From: Sphingobacteriales bacterium
GTDB taxonomy: Bacteria; Bacteroidota; Bacteroidia; Chitinophagales; JADIYW01
DNA length: 64,000 nucleotides
Assembly (NCBI GenBank): GCA_016719635.1
Contig: JADJYT010000003.1
Coordinates: 372,001-436,000, forward strand
Direction: 5' to 3'
In this document: piece by piece, positions 1-7,207 of the stretch
Layout of the letters: every line of letters starts with the position of its first letter
Numbering within the stretch: position 1 is the stretch's first letter
Notes under the pieces: model-generated
Told to the model about the DNA's origin: nothing
What the model saw: only the letters and a program-made list of their open reading frames with translations
The model's database searches: none
Program-made: the position numbers and the translations under genes

Positions 1-928
1 GATGGTGCTGAATGAACTGCATTTCTTTGAGCAATTATGGGCACCGGAAGACAAAGGGAAAATCATTTCTAAAAAACAGGCAGTAGAATTGGCTTCCAAA
101 CTGATGCTCACCCAGCGTGTCGGCTATATGACCCACGACCGTGATTTTTCAAAATATACATCCGAAGCGAATTCTTTCATCCAACAGATCGGAATCGAAG
201 CACTGACGGCAGAGGCCGTCTATCAGGAGTTTACCAAACGGGAAGTCGCCTTAAACGGCAAATCCGTCGTGTGTGAAAAGACACCGCAGAATGTTTTTTA
301 CCTGAAAGAGATTTTTGAATTATACCCGAATGCACAAGTCATCAATATGGTGCGCGACCCGCGGGCTATTCTGTTGTCGCAGAAAAACAAATGGAACCGC
401 CGCAACCTGGGAGGCAATTATATGACGAGACGGGAAGCCTTGCGCTTACGTATCAACTACCATCCGGTTACCATCAGCAAGCTGTGGAATGCGGCGATTC
501 ATGCCGCCAATTCATTCAACAGCGACAGCCGGATGATGACACTGCGCTTCGAGGATTTACTGGAACAGCCGGAAGCGAGCTTGCAGCTCGTATGCCGGCA
601 CATTGGTGTTGACTTTGATGCCAATATGCTGAACATCACTCAGGAAAGCTCCTCCATTGAGCAAGACAGCAGGGAAATCGGATTCAGGAAGGAACGGGCG
701 AGCAACTGGAAGAAAGGCGGGCTCAACACGACCGAGCGATGGATTTGCCAGCAAATTTGCCGGAAAGACTTGATACGACATAGGTATGAACTCGAAAAAA
801 TCCAACCCAATTATTTACTGCTGATTTATTATTACCTGAGTTTCCCGGTAAAAATCAGCCTGGCATTATCGATGAATCTGAACCGCATGAAAAATATGGT
901 CGAAACGCTGAAGAGAAGGTTGCGATGA
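1..928 (+). CDS. Sulfotransferase family protein (5' end cut by window edge)
   Basis: Likely transfers a sulfonate group from PAPS to a carbohydrate or other acceptor. The reading frame is open from base 2, so the N-terminus, including the 5'-phosphosulfate loop, lies outside the window. The visible 308 residues carry a segment typical of sulfotransferases: a KTPQN motif followed by NMVRDPRAILLSQ, which matches the 3'-phosphate-binding region of PAPS enzymes (Arg and Ser contacts). A later LRFEDLLEQPE segment is also typical of the family. It sits about 100 bp upstream of a GT26 glycosyltransferase, suggesting sulfation of an exopolysaccharide or surface glycan. The acceptor is unknown. Family assignment is fairly sure; the role in polysaccharide modification is inferred from the neighbour. 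Confidence 0.8.
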   Translation, partial: MVLNELHFFEQLWAPEDKGKIISKKQAVELASKLMLTQRVGYMTHDRDFSKYTSEANSFIQQIGIEALTAEAVYQEFTKREVALNGKSVVCEKTPQNVFYLKEIFELYPNAQVINMVRDPRAILLSQKNKWNRRNLGGNYMTRREALRLRINYHPVTISKLWNAAIHAANSFNSDSRMMTLRFEDLLEQPEASLQLVCRHIGVDFDANMLNITQESSSIEQDSREIGFRKERASNWKKGGLNTTERWICQQICRKDLIRHRYELEKIQPNYLLLIYYYLSFPVKISLALSMNLNRMKNMVETLKRRLR

Positions 929-1034
929 GAAATGGGAGATAAGAGTTGAGAGATGGGTTATGAGAGAAAAGAATTTAATAGGAAAAGAATAATAAACCAA
1001 TACTGACTATTGACTGACAACCATTGGCAAAAAA

Positions 1035-1793
1035 ATGACCGAGACACAACATATATTCAACCTTGACTTTACTGCTGCGGATAATTTCGATCCCATCATT
1101 GAATCTATCCTGGAGCAGACGACGGACGGATGTTCGTTTCCAGCGGTCATCACACCGAATGTAGACCTGACGGTTCATCTCAATAAAAACAAAGAGTTGC
1201 TGCCCGTCTTTCAGCGGTCACGATTCATACTGCCCGACGGCGCACCCATCATCTGGTTTTCAAAACTATTGGGAAGGCCGCTTAAAAAGCGTTTAGCCGG
1301 AAGCGACCTGTTTCCGCTCATCTGGAAAGCCGGTATCCTGCATCAGAAAAAAGTATTTATGGTGCTGCCGAATGAAGCGGTGCAATCAAAACTGGCACAG
1401 GAATATCCTGCGGCCCGGTTTTACATTCCACCATTTTTTGATGCGACGCAGACAGATGTGGAAACGGAAGCACAAAAGATATTTCCGATGCTGCAGGAAC
1501 ATCAGCCGGACTTTATATTTCTGGGTTTGCGTTACCCCAAACAGGAAATGCTGATTGTCAACCTGCACAACAAGATTCAAAAAGCCGGTGGCAGGATGCC
1601 CTTATTTTTCAACCTGGGCGCTTCCTACGAATTTTATACGGGCATGAAGGACCGTGCGCCAAAGTGGATGCAAATTATCGGATTGGAATGGCTGCACCGA
1701 TTTTTATCCGAACCCAAACGCACCTTTAAACGGTATTTCTGGGATGATTTGTATATTTTTGTATTGTTCTTTAAAGAACTTATAAGGAAGTAG
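1035..1793 (+). CDS. WecG/TagA/CpsF family glycosyltransferase (GT26)
   Basis: A 252-residue protein of the GT26 family, which transfers a sugar such as N-acetylmannosaminuronate or a hexose onto a lipid-linked glycan intermediate at the inner membrane. Visible hallmarks are TPNVDLTVHL near the N-terminus, FILPDGAPIIW (conserved Asp-Gly), the G-S-D-L block after KKRLAGSD, FLGLRYPKQE, and FNLGASYEFYTG followed by RAPKWMQIIGLEWLHRF, which is the family C-terminal signature. Length is normal for the family. The start is the ATG after an A-rich leader. Together with the upstream sulfotransferase it looks like the tail of a polysaccharide locus. Donor and acceptor sugars cannot be told from sequence. 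Its stop is followed after one base by a 48-bp palindrome. Confidence 0.9.
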   Translation: MTETQHIFNLDFTAADNFDPIIESILEQTTDGCSFPAVITPNVDLTVHLNKNKELLPVFQRSRFILPDGAPIIWFSKLLGRPLKKRLAGSDLFPLIWKAGILHQKKVFMVLPNEAVQSKLAQEYPAARFYIPPFFDATQTDVETEAQKIFPMLQEHQPDFIFLGLRYPKQEMLIVNLHNKIQKAGGRMPLFFNLGASYEFYTGMKDRAPKWMQIIGLEWLHRFLSEPKRTFKRYFWDDLYIFVLFFKELIRK

Positions 1794-1794
1794 G

Positions 1795-1842
1795 GATTGC
1801 TTCGTTCCTCGCAATGACGTCATTGCGAGGAACGAAGCAATC
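1795..1842. repeat. 48-bp perfect palindrome (REP/MITE-like)
   Basis: Two 24-base arms are exact reverse complements with no loop; the centre lies between 1818 and 1819. The core includes TCATTGCGAGGAACGAAGCA. It lies one base after the GT26 stop and 6 bases before the Lrp ATG. It could act as a hairpin terminator, but no long T tract follows. Sequences of this type occur as dispersed intergenic repeats in many bacterial genomes (recollection, not searched). No second copy was seen in the window. Confidence 0.85.
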
Positions 1843-1848
1843 TTTAAC

Positions 1849-2322
1849 ATGAATGATAAAATGCAACTAACACTAGACGATATTGATTTAAAGATTTTAT
1901 CCATCCTGATGAAAGACGCGAAGACGCCTTATACGGATATTGCCAAACAATTATTTGTATCGAGCGGCACGGTGCATGTTCGAATGAAAAAGATGGAGGA
2001 AATGGACATCATCAAGAGCTTCAACCTGCAGCTGAATTATCACGAACTGGGATATGATATCACCGCATTTCTGGGAATTTACCTGAGCAAAAGTTCGGAA
2101 TATGATCTGGTAGCCAAGGAGCTGGAAAAAATTCCGGAAATAGTGGATTTGCATTACACCACCGGCAATTATTCCATGTTCTTAAAACTCATCTGCAAAG
2201 ACACCAATCACCTGCGTCAGATTTTAATGGATAAAATCCAGAAAGTTGAAGGAATTACACGCACCGAAACCATGATATCTCTATCGGAAAGCATTAACAG
2301 GCCGCTGAAATTTGAAGAGTAA
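1849..2322 (+). CDS. Lrp/AsnC family transcriptional regulator
   Basis: A 157-residue DNA-binding regulator, the normal length for Lrp/AsnC proteins. Residues about 8-65 form the winged helix-turn-helix (LTLDDIDLKILSILMKDA, then TPYTDIAKQLFVSSGTVHVR). Residues about 70-150 form the RAM/AsnC effector-binding dimerisation domain, with the YxLTGxYD-like segment appearing here as YTTGNYSMFLK. An alternative start four codons later (MQLTLDD) is equally plausible. Family members sense amino acids and control amino acid metabolism; the effector is not predictable. The gene sits just after the 48-bp palindrome and converges with a lipoprotein gene. Confidence 0.92.
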   Translation: MNDKMQLTLDDIDLKILSILMKDAKTPYTDIAKQLFVSSGTVHVRMKKMEEMDIIKSFNLQLNYHELGYDITAFLGIYLSKSSEYDLVAKELEKIPEIVDLHYTTGNYSMFLKLICKDTNHLRQILMDKIQKVEGITRTETMISLSESINRPLKFEE

Positions 2323-2324
2323 GC

Positions 2325-3182
2325 CTAATAGTCAAATATATATTTTACAGATCTTGCATTACCCGCATATGGACTTTCAAAATTCGCTTCTATCAATAAC
2401 TCACTCACCTCCTTGTTTGAATTGACCGTGTAATTAAACACCATATCTAAAAAAAACCCATTTAGATTTCCATTTCTGATTTGTTTTATTAAGGGCATTT
2501 TTTTCGTTTGAAACGGAATGAATTCTAAAATTCCGCCAACAATTTCCGTACTTGGAAAAATTAGGTTCCTGTAATTAGAAAACAACGGAATATTGGATAC
2601 ATGCAAATTATCATTAAAATAAATCAATGTATCTGTCTGTAAGGGATCATAATTTCTGCCATTGTAAACGATTGTCGTGTCATTGTTTCTGTATTCATAT
2701 CTTGCGCTATCTTCATAACCACCGCATCTGGCTGATCTTGGCAGCCTTTTATAACTTTCCATGGAGCCATCCGGATTATAGGTAAAAAAATACTCACTGG
2801 CCGGAGAAACACCATCACAGCCATATGGTATAATACCTAATGAAGTTAAATTCCCCAGTACGTCATAATTAATTCCATAGTAATAAAATTGAAACACATT
2901 GTCAGTTTTAATTCCATACAGCCCCGAACTATCATCGTAATATAACATGGAATACCCGCCAAAGCCCGGTTCTGCATAAACACTGTCAAAATAATTGCCG
3001 GCAGCGTTTTTATAAAATTGATAAGAAAACATCAAACTATCGGCACTGCCTGAAGCAACTTTATATATTCTGACTTTCCTGGGAAAGGAATTTGCATGTG
3101 GTTCCAGACCTGTCAAATCATTATCCCTGCCACATGAAGAGATGATGGTTATTAATACAGCAAGGATTGAAAGATTTTTCAA
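2325..3182 (-). CDS. Hypothetical lipoprotein
   Basis: A 285-residue exported protein I do not recognise. The N-terminus is a lipoprotein signal peptide: KNL, a hydrophobic stretch, then ISSC with Cys17 as the lipidation site followed by GRD. The mature part is rich in Tyr, Asn and Ser and has the look of a beta-rich, RHS/YD-like or DUF4595-type Bacteroidota lipoprotein (for example NPDGSMESYKRL, YEYRNNDTTIVYNGRNYD), but this is a resemblance only. The start codon appears to be TTG, since no ATG or GTG gives the signal peptide. It converges on the Lrp gene with two bases between the stops. No operon partner is apparent. Confidence 0.75.
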   Translation of the reverse strand: MKNLSILAVLITIISSCGRDNDLTGLEPHANSFPRKVRIYKVASGSADSLMFSYQFYKNAAGNYFDSVYAEPGFGGYSMLYYDDSSGLYGIKTDNVFQFYYYGINYDVLGNLTSLGIIPYGCDGVSPASEYFFTYNPDGSMESYKRLPRSARCGGYEDSARYEYRNNDTTIVYNGRNYDPLQTDTLIYFNDNLHVSNIPLFSNYRNLIFPSTEIVGGILEFIPFQTKKMPLIKQIRNGNLNGFFLDMVFNYTVNSNKEVSELLIEANFESPYAGNARSVKYIFDY

Positions 3183-3294
3183 TATTTTTTTATTGCAATA
3201 TATGTACTATATCGAAATTTTACAACTTAATCAGGATTTTCAGCTGAGGTGTGTATCTGCCAAACTGCCGTAAGTGCTCTTTCACTTTTTTTTA

Positions 3295-3302
3295 TATCTT
3301 TG
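3295..3302 (+). promoter_or_regulatory. Bacteroidota -7 promoter box (TATCTTTG)
   Basis: Exact match to the Bacteroidota consensus TAnnTTTG, ending 5 bases before the ATG of the cysteine-synthase-type gene. No clear -33 element is seen. If used, transcription would start at or within a base or two of the ATG, giving a leaderless mRNA. Confidence 0.55.
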
Positions 3303-3307
3303 CATCG

Positions 3308-4294
3308 ATGCAAATCTGCAACAACATACTGGAAACAATTGGAAATACGCCAATAGTAAAGCTGAATAAAATCACGGCTCATATTCCCGCTACTGTTTGC
3401 GTAAAGATTGAATCGTTTAATCCCGGCCATTCCACGAAAGACAGGATGGCGCTAAAGATGGTGGAAGACGCAGAAAAAGACGGGCGGCTGAAACCCGGCG
3501 GCACGATTATTGAATGTACCAGCGGCAACACCGGCATGGGGCTCGCGATGGTGGCCTGCGTCAAAGGGTATAACTGTATTTTTACCACGACAGATAAACA
3601 ATCCAAAGAAAAATTCGATATACTGCGCGCCATGGGTGCTGAGGTGATCGTATGTCCGACCAATGTGGATGCAACAGACCCGCGTTCCTATTATTCCGTT
3701 GCCAGAAAATTATCCGAAGAAACACCGAATTCCGTTTGGATGAACCAATATGACAACCTCTCCAACCGCCAGGCACATTATGAAAGCACCGGACCGGAAA
3801 TCTGGCAGCAGACGGATGGCAGGATTACCCATTTTGTGGTGGGAATCGGAACGGGGGGAACGGTAACGGGTACTTCCAGGTTTTTAAAAGAACAGAATCC
3901 GACTATCAAAACCTGGGGCATTGACACCTACGGTTCCATCCTTAAGCAATACCATGAAACAGGCACCTTTGACCCGAAAGAGATTCATTCGTATATCACC
4001 GAAGGGATTGGTGAAGATATCATCCCGAAGAACTACGATTTCAGCCTGATTGATTTCGTAGAAAAAGTAACCGACAAGGAAGCGGCCCTGATGCAGCGTC
4101 GTCTGGCGAAAGAAGAAGGTATTTTTGCCGGTAACTCTGCCGGTTCGGCCATACAGGGTTTATTGCAATTACACGAAAAATTTCCGCTGACCAAAGACGA
4201 CCTGGTGGTGATTATCCTCCACGACCACGGCTCCCGTTATGTCGCCAAATTCTTCAACGATGACTGGATGCGCGAAAAAGGGTTTCTGGATTAA
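3308..4294 (+). CDS. PLP-dependent cysteine synthase / cystathionine beta-synthase family enzyme
   Basis: A 328-residue fold-type II PLP enzyme that most likely performs beta-replacement on O-acetylserine or serine. Visible features are NNILETIGNTPIVKLN at the N-terminus, the PLP lysine in GHSTKDRMA, the substrate/PLP loop ECTSGNTGMGLA, the phosphate-binding GIGTGGTVTGT, and the C-terminal HDHGSRYVAKFFND. The last block and the lack of a C-terminal CBS-domain pair resemble the catalytic core of cystathionine beta-synthase, so the choice between CysK and a CBS-like enzyme is open. The ATG at 3308 fits the family N-terminus; the reading frame extends 19 codons further up but that stretch contains the promoter box. 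It is monocistronic as far as visible. Confidence 0.9.
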   Translation: MQICNNILETIGNTPIVKLNKITAHIPATVCVKIESFNPGHSTKDRMALKMVEDAEKDGRLKPGGTIIECTSGNTGMGLAMVACVKGYNCIFTTTDKQSKEKFDILRAMGAEVIVCPTNVDATDPRSYYSVARKLSEETPNSVWMNQYDNLSNRQAHYESTGPEIWQQTDGRITHFVVGIGTGGTVTGTSRFLKEQNPTIKTWGIDTYGSILKQYHETGTFDPKEIHSYITEGIGEDIIPKNYDFSLIDFVEKVTDKEAALMQRRLAKEEGIFAGNSAGSAIQGLLQLHEKFPLTKDDLVVIILHDHGSRYVAKFFNDDWMREKGFLD

Positions 4295-4375
4295 TTCAAC
4301 ACATTGCATCTCTTTTCCCAACCTATCATCAGGCGTAGAAGATTTATTTTCAAGTATTAACTTCTCAACGGCTGC

Positions 4376-4404
4376 ATAAAAAAAGCTGCCCTTTCAGGCA
4401 GCTT
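4376..4404 (-). terminator. Rho-independent terminator for the 4427-5131 lipoprotein gene
   Basis: On the minus strand AAGCTGCC, a 6-base loop, GGCAGCTT and then a run of T. The stem arms are 4383-4390 and 4397-4404. The T tract points leftward, so it terminates the minus-strand gene ending at 4427. Confidence 0.85.
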
Positions 4405-4426
4405 ACAAAAACTATGAGCACTAACG

Positions 4427-5131
4427 TTATTTTGGTATATGATACATTTCGCAGATTTCATCATAGGACATTTCAGTCAGGGGTTTGCTGAGACGGACAT
4501 GGATGGTGGAAGGAATAATCACATAACGGAATTTATTTCGGCTGTCCATGCGGGGAATACCCAACGGATTATCGACAAACTGTGTAAAGTGTACATAGCC
4601 GAGGCTGAGTTTATAGTTAAAGATGTGAATGTAATTAGAAACAATGATGGTAGTTGCCAGTGGCCTTGTAAAATTTGGGTCATCATATAGTCTGCAATAA
4701 GCCAGCACTATTCCTTTGTCCAAAATAGCCTGGGTGACGGCTGGTGCTTTTACGCTAAACAGGTGATTCTGACTCATCATGACCGTAGCAGGTGTTGTGG
4801 GTGTACCACCGGTTCCGCTGCCCGGCCCACCTGGAATAGGGTTGCCGCTTGGTGTTGTAACGGTAGGCTGTCCGGGTGATATCCAATCTGAATAGAGGAC
4901 TTCTGTCCTGACAGTGTCATGCACGACAGTGGTGGTGCCTGTAGTTACGATGGTGTCTGACGTAACAATGGTGTCTGACAGTCCGTTGGTTCCATTTGTA
5001 CCATCCGTTCCGTTCATACCATTTGTACCATTAGAGCCGCCGGTGATAGCCGGAGCCGGTGTGTTTTCTTTGCTGCATGCGACGGCAAGAATTATTGCTA
5101 AGCCGCATACTGTTTTTGTTAGATTTTTCAT
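4427..5131 (-). CDS. Lipoprotein with short collagen-like Gly-X-Y tract
   Basis: A 234-residue exported protein with a lipobox at AVAC (Cys19). Residues about 32-52 are seven Gly-X-Y triplets rich in Thr and Asn (GTN GMN GTD pattern), the type found in Bacteroidota collagen-like surface lipoproteins. A Thr/Ser/Val stretch with repeated DTIVT follows (about 53-75), then a Gly/Pro/Thr linker and a C-terminal part of about 130 residues that is probably a small beta-rich domain. Function unknown. It is followed by a strong terminator and is transcribed alone. Confidence 0.75.
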   Translation of the reverse strand: MKNLTKTVCGLAIILAVACSKENTPAPAITGGSNGTNGMNGTDGTNGTNGLSDTIVTSDTIVTTGTTTVVHDTVRTEVLYSDWISPGQPTVTTPSGNPIPGGPGSGTGGTPTTPATVMMSQNHLFSVKAPAVTQAILDKGIVLAYCRLYDDPNFTRPLATTIIVSNYIHIFNYKLSLGYVHFTQFVDNPLGIPRMDSRNKFRYVIIPSTIHVRLSKPLTEMSYDEICEMYHIPK

Positions 5132-5361
5132 AGTTGTTTAATTAATGCTGTTAGTTAATGGTTCAAATTTGCGATGTAAAAAATGATCAGGCTTCCAGTA
5201 AAGAGTAAACGGCAGAATGAATGAGTATTCGGAAAAGTATCGCATTAAAAAGGCATATCCCCTGAGGATACGCTTATTTCTTTGCTTACAGTAAGCCATA
5301 TTAATTCTGTGCAATCACCCCTGTAATTTGAACAAATAGCAGATTTGAAGGTTTTAGCAGT

Positions 5362-5766
5362 ATGAAATACGTATTACTTTTTCTTCTTACCACCTTAATC
5401 TTCTTCGCCATTGATATGATATGGCTGGGAGTCATTGCCCGTAATTTTTACCGGGAGAAACTGAGTTTTATCTTTACCGGTGAAGTGAACTGGGCTGCTG
5501 CCATCATTTTCTATTTCATATACATCACCGGTATTCTCTATTTTGTAGTTGTGCCCGGATTTGGGCACCATGACTGGAAAACCGTGCTGTTCAACGGCGC
5601 ATTTTTAGGTTTCTTATGCTATGCAACCTATGATTTGACCAATATGGCCACTATCAGACAATGGCCGTTAACGGTGGTTTTGGCAGATATCACCTGGGGC
5701 ACTATACTCACCGGGAGTGTATCCGTATTAGCTTATTTAGCTGCATCGAGATGGATTCATTTCTGA
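5362..5766 (+). CDS. DUF2177 family membrane protein
   Basis: A 134-residue protein with about four membrane helices (residues about 3-24, 45-65, 78-95, 105-128). The helix-1 sequence with FFAIDMIWLGVIARNFYRE and the later ATYDLTNMATIRQWPL block are characteristic of DUF2177, a conserved bacterial integral membrane family of unknown function. Length matches the family. It precedes the aldolase gene by 80 bp, but the aldolase has its own promoter box, so they are probably separate transcripts. The ATG at 5362 is the only start that keeps the first helix. Confidence 0.88.
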   Translation: MKYVLLFLLTTLIFFAIDMIWLGVIARNFYREKLSFIFTGEVNWAAAIIFYFIYITGILYFVVVPGFGHHDWKTVLFNGAFLGFLCYATYDLTNMATIRQWPLTVVLADITWGTILTGSVSVLAYLAASRWIHF

Positions 5767-5790
5767 TTTTAAGATAATTTCTCGCTGCCC

Positions 5791-5810
5791 ACTACTCACT
5801 ACTCACTACT
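5791..5810. repeat. 7-bp tandem repeat (ACTACTC) upstream of the aldolase promoter
   Basis: ACTACTC twice followed by ACTACT, ending 6 bases before the TATCTTTG box. It would cover the -33 region. No function is known. Confidence 0.6.
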
Positions 5811-5816
5811 TTTAGT

Positions 5817-5824
5817 TATCTTTG
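5817..5824 (+). promoter_or_regulatory. Bacteroidota -7 promoter box (TATCTTTG) for the aldolase gene
   Basis: Exact TAnnTTTG match, 22 bases before the ATG at 5847, giving a short leader. No clear -33 TTG. Confidence 0.6.
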
Positions 5825-5846
5825 CGCTCGTTAAAAACAACCGACA

Positions 5847-6902
5847 ATGAGCAAGTATGCATCACTTTTAGGCGAAGAAAGAGCCGAGTTTCTGTTAGAA
5901 CATCATTCCAAAACCATTGACAAATCGATGCTGCACCTGCCGAGTGCGGATTTCGTGGAGAAGATATGGATGCAAAGCAACCGCAATCCACAGGTATTGC
6001 GCAGCTTACAGCAATTATACAGCAACGGCAGATTAGCGAATACCGGATATGTTTCCATTCTGCCGGTTGACCAGGGTATTGAACACAGTGCCGGTGCCAG
6101 TTTTGCTCCCAATCCCATTTATTTCGATTCCGAGAATATCGTGAAACTGGCTATCGAAGGCGGCTGCAACGCAGTAGCCTCCACCTATGGTGTACTGGGT
6201 TCTGTAGCCAGGAAATATGCCCACAAAATTCCGTTTATCGTCAAGATCAACCATAACGAGTTTTTATCCTACCCGAATGCATTCGACCAGATCATGTTCG
6301 GAACCATTAAGGATGCCTGGAATATGGGCGCTGTAGCGGTGGGAGCCACCATCTATTTTGGCTCCGCGGAATCGCGCAGACAAATTGTGGAAGTGGCTAA
6401 AGCGTTTGAATATGCGCACGAACTGGGAATGGCGACCATCTTATGGTGCTACCTCAGAAATTCCAATTTCAAGAAAGACAGCGTGGATTATCACACTTCT
6501 GCAGATTTATCTTCTCAGGCCAACCATTTGGGTGTAACCATACAGGCAGATATCATCAAACAGAAACTGCCGACCAACAACGGCGGTTACGATGCCATCA
6601 AGTTTGGCAAATCGCACCCGAAAGTATATTCCCAACTGACAACAGACCACCCGATTGACTTGACCCGATATCAGGTTGCCAATTGTTACATGGGACGTTC
6701 CGGATTAATCAACTCAGGCGGAGAAAGTAAGGGCCAAACAGACCTGGCGGAAGCGGTAGAAACAGCCATCGTCAACAAACGCGCCGGCGGTATGGGACTG
6801 ATTTCCGGAAGGAAAGCCTTCCAGAAAGATATGAAAGTGGGTATTGAACTGCTGAATGCGATACAGGATGTTTATTTGGACAACGACGTGACTATCGCTT
6901 AG
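5847..6902 (+). CDS. fbaB: Class I fructose-bisphosphate aldolase (DhnA/FbaB type)
   Basis: A 351-residue TIM-barrel aldolase that cleaves fructose 1,6-bisphosphate to dihydroxyacetone phosphate and glyceraldehyde 3-phosphate through a Schiff-base lysine. DhnA-type markers are [15 protein letters not shown], the beta-strand segments [13 protein letters not shown] and [34 protein letters not shown] and a C-terminal [19 protein letters not shown] phosphate-binding region. The exact Schiff-base lysine was not assigned. Length agrees with Bacteroidota class I aldolases annotated as fructose-bisphosphate aldolase class I. Transcribed from its own promoter and closed by a terminator. Confidence 0.92.
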   Translation: MSKYASLLGEERAEFLLEHHSKTIDKSMLHLPSADFVEKIWMQSNRNPQVLRSLQQLYSNGRLANTGYVSILPVDQGIEHSAGASFAPNPIYFDSENIVKLAIEGGCNAVASTYGVLGSVARKYAHKIPFIVKINHNEFLSYPNAFDQIMFGTIKDAWNMGAVAVGATIYFGSAESRRQIVEVAKAFEYAHELGMATILWCYLRNSNFKKDSVDYHTSADLSSQANHLGVTIQADIIKQKLPTNNGGYDAIKFGKSHPKVYSQLTTDHPIDLTRYQVANCYMGRSGLINSGGESKGQTDLAEAVETAIVNKRAGGMGLISGRKAFQKDMKVGIELLNAIQDVYLDNDVTIA

Positions 6903-6932
6903 TTTTTGCCAGGTACCAGAATTATAAATAAG

Positions 6933-6959
6933 AATGCTCCGACAACCGGAGCATTTTTT
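6933..6959 (+). terminator. Rho-independent terminator after the aldolase gene
   Basis: AATGCTCCG (6933-6941), a 5-base loop, CGGAGCATT (6947-6955) and a T run through 6959. It lies 31 bases after the aldolase stop. The SRP RNA is read toward it from the other side. Confidence 0.9.
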
Positions 6960-6989
6960 ATATGATTGGAAAATAAGTTAAAATAAAAA

Positions 6990-7086
6990 GGCAAGTTACT
7001 TACATCGCACCGCTCAACCACCTACCTTTGCTGCCTTCCGACCCTGGAGGATTTGTCAGGAGCTGGTCGTATAAGACTTGCCCGGC
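6990..7086 (-). ncRNA. ffs: Small signal recognition particle RNA (4.5S-like)
   Basis: Read on the minus strand, the 97-nt sequence starts GCCGGGCAAGUC and ends ACUUGCC; GGCAAGU and ACUUGCC close a 7-bp terminal stem. The apex contains the conserved domain IV: CAGG, then GUC-GGAA-GGC with a GGAA tetraloop, then AGCA, which is the Ffh-binding symmetric loop. A T-rich tail follows the 3' end. A TAnnTTTG box (TATATTTG) lies just upstream. The RNA scaffolds Ffh for cotranslational membrane targeting. The boundaries are good to a few bases. This gene fills most of the space between the aldolase and carboxylase genes. Confidence 0.92.
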
Positions 7087-7088
7087 TG

Positions 7089-7096
7089 CAAATATA
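7089..7096 (-). promoter_or_regulatory. Bacteroidota -7 box (TATATTTG) of the SRP RNA gene
   Basis: Exact TAnnTTTG match on the minus strand ending 2 bases before the predicted RNA 5' end. The position fits a start site a few bases downstream. Confidence 0.65.
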
Positions 7097-7207
7097 CTTA
7101 TTAATTCAGGATTTGAAATTAAAAATAAGGTTAAATTAATAACCATACACTGCCTTCAACCTCCCCCATCTTTTGGCTTTTCCCTTTTTCCTTCTTACTT
7201 TTATGCC

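Noticed and set aside
5791..5810. CRISPR-like or phase-variation repeat upstream of the aldolase gene
   Set aside because: Only three short partial units of 7 bp, outside the coding frame; too small for an array.
7028..7207. Upstream extension of the acyl-CoA carboxylase beta gene to 7028
   Set aside because: It overlaps the SRP RNA and its promoter on the opposite strand; the family N-terminus fits the ATG at 7208.
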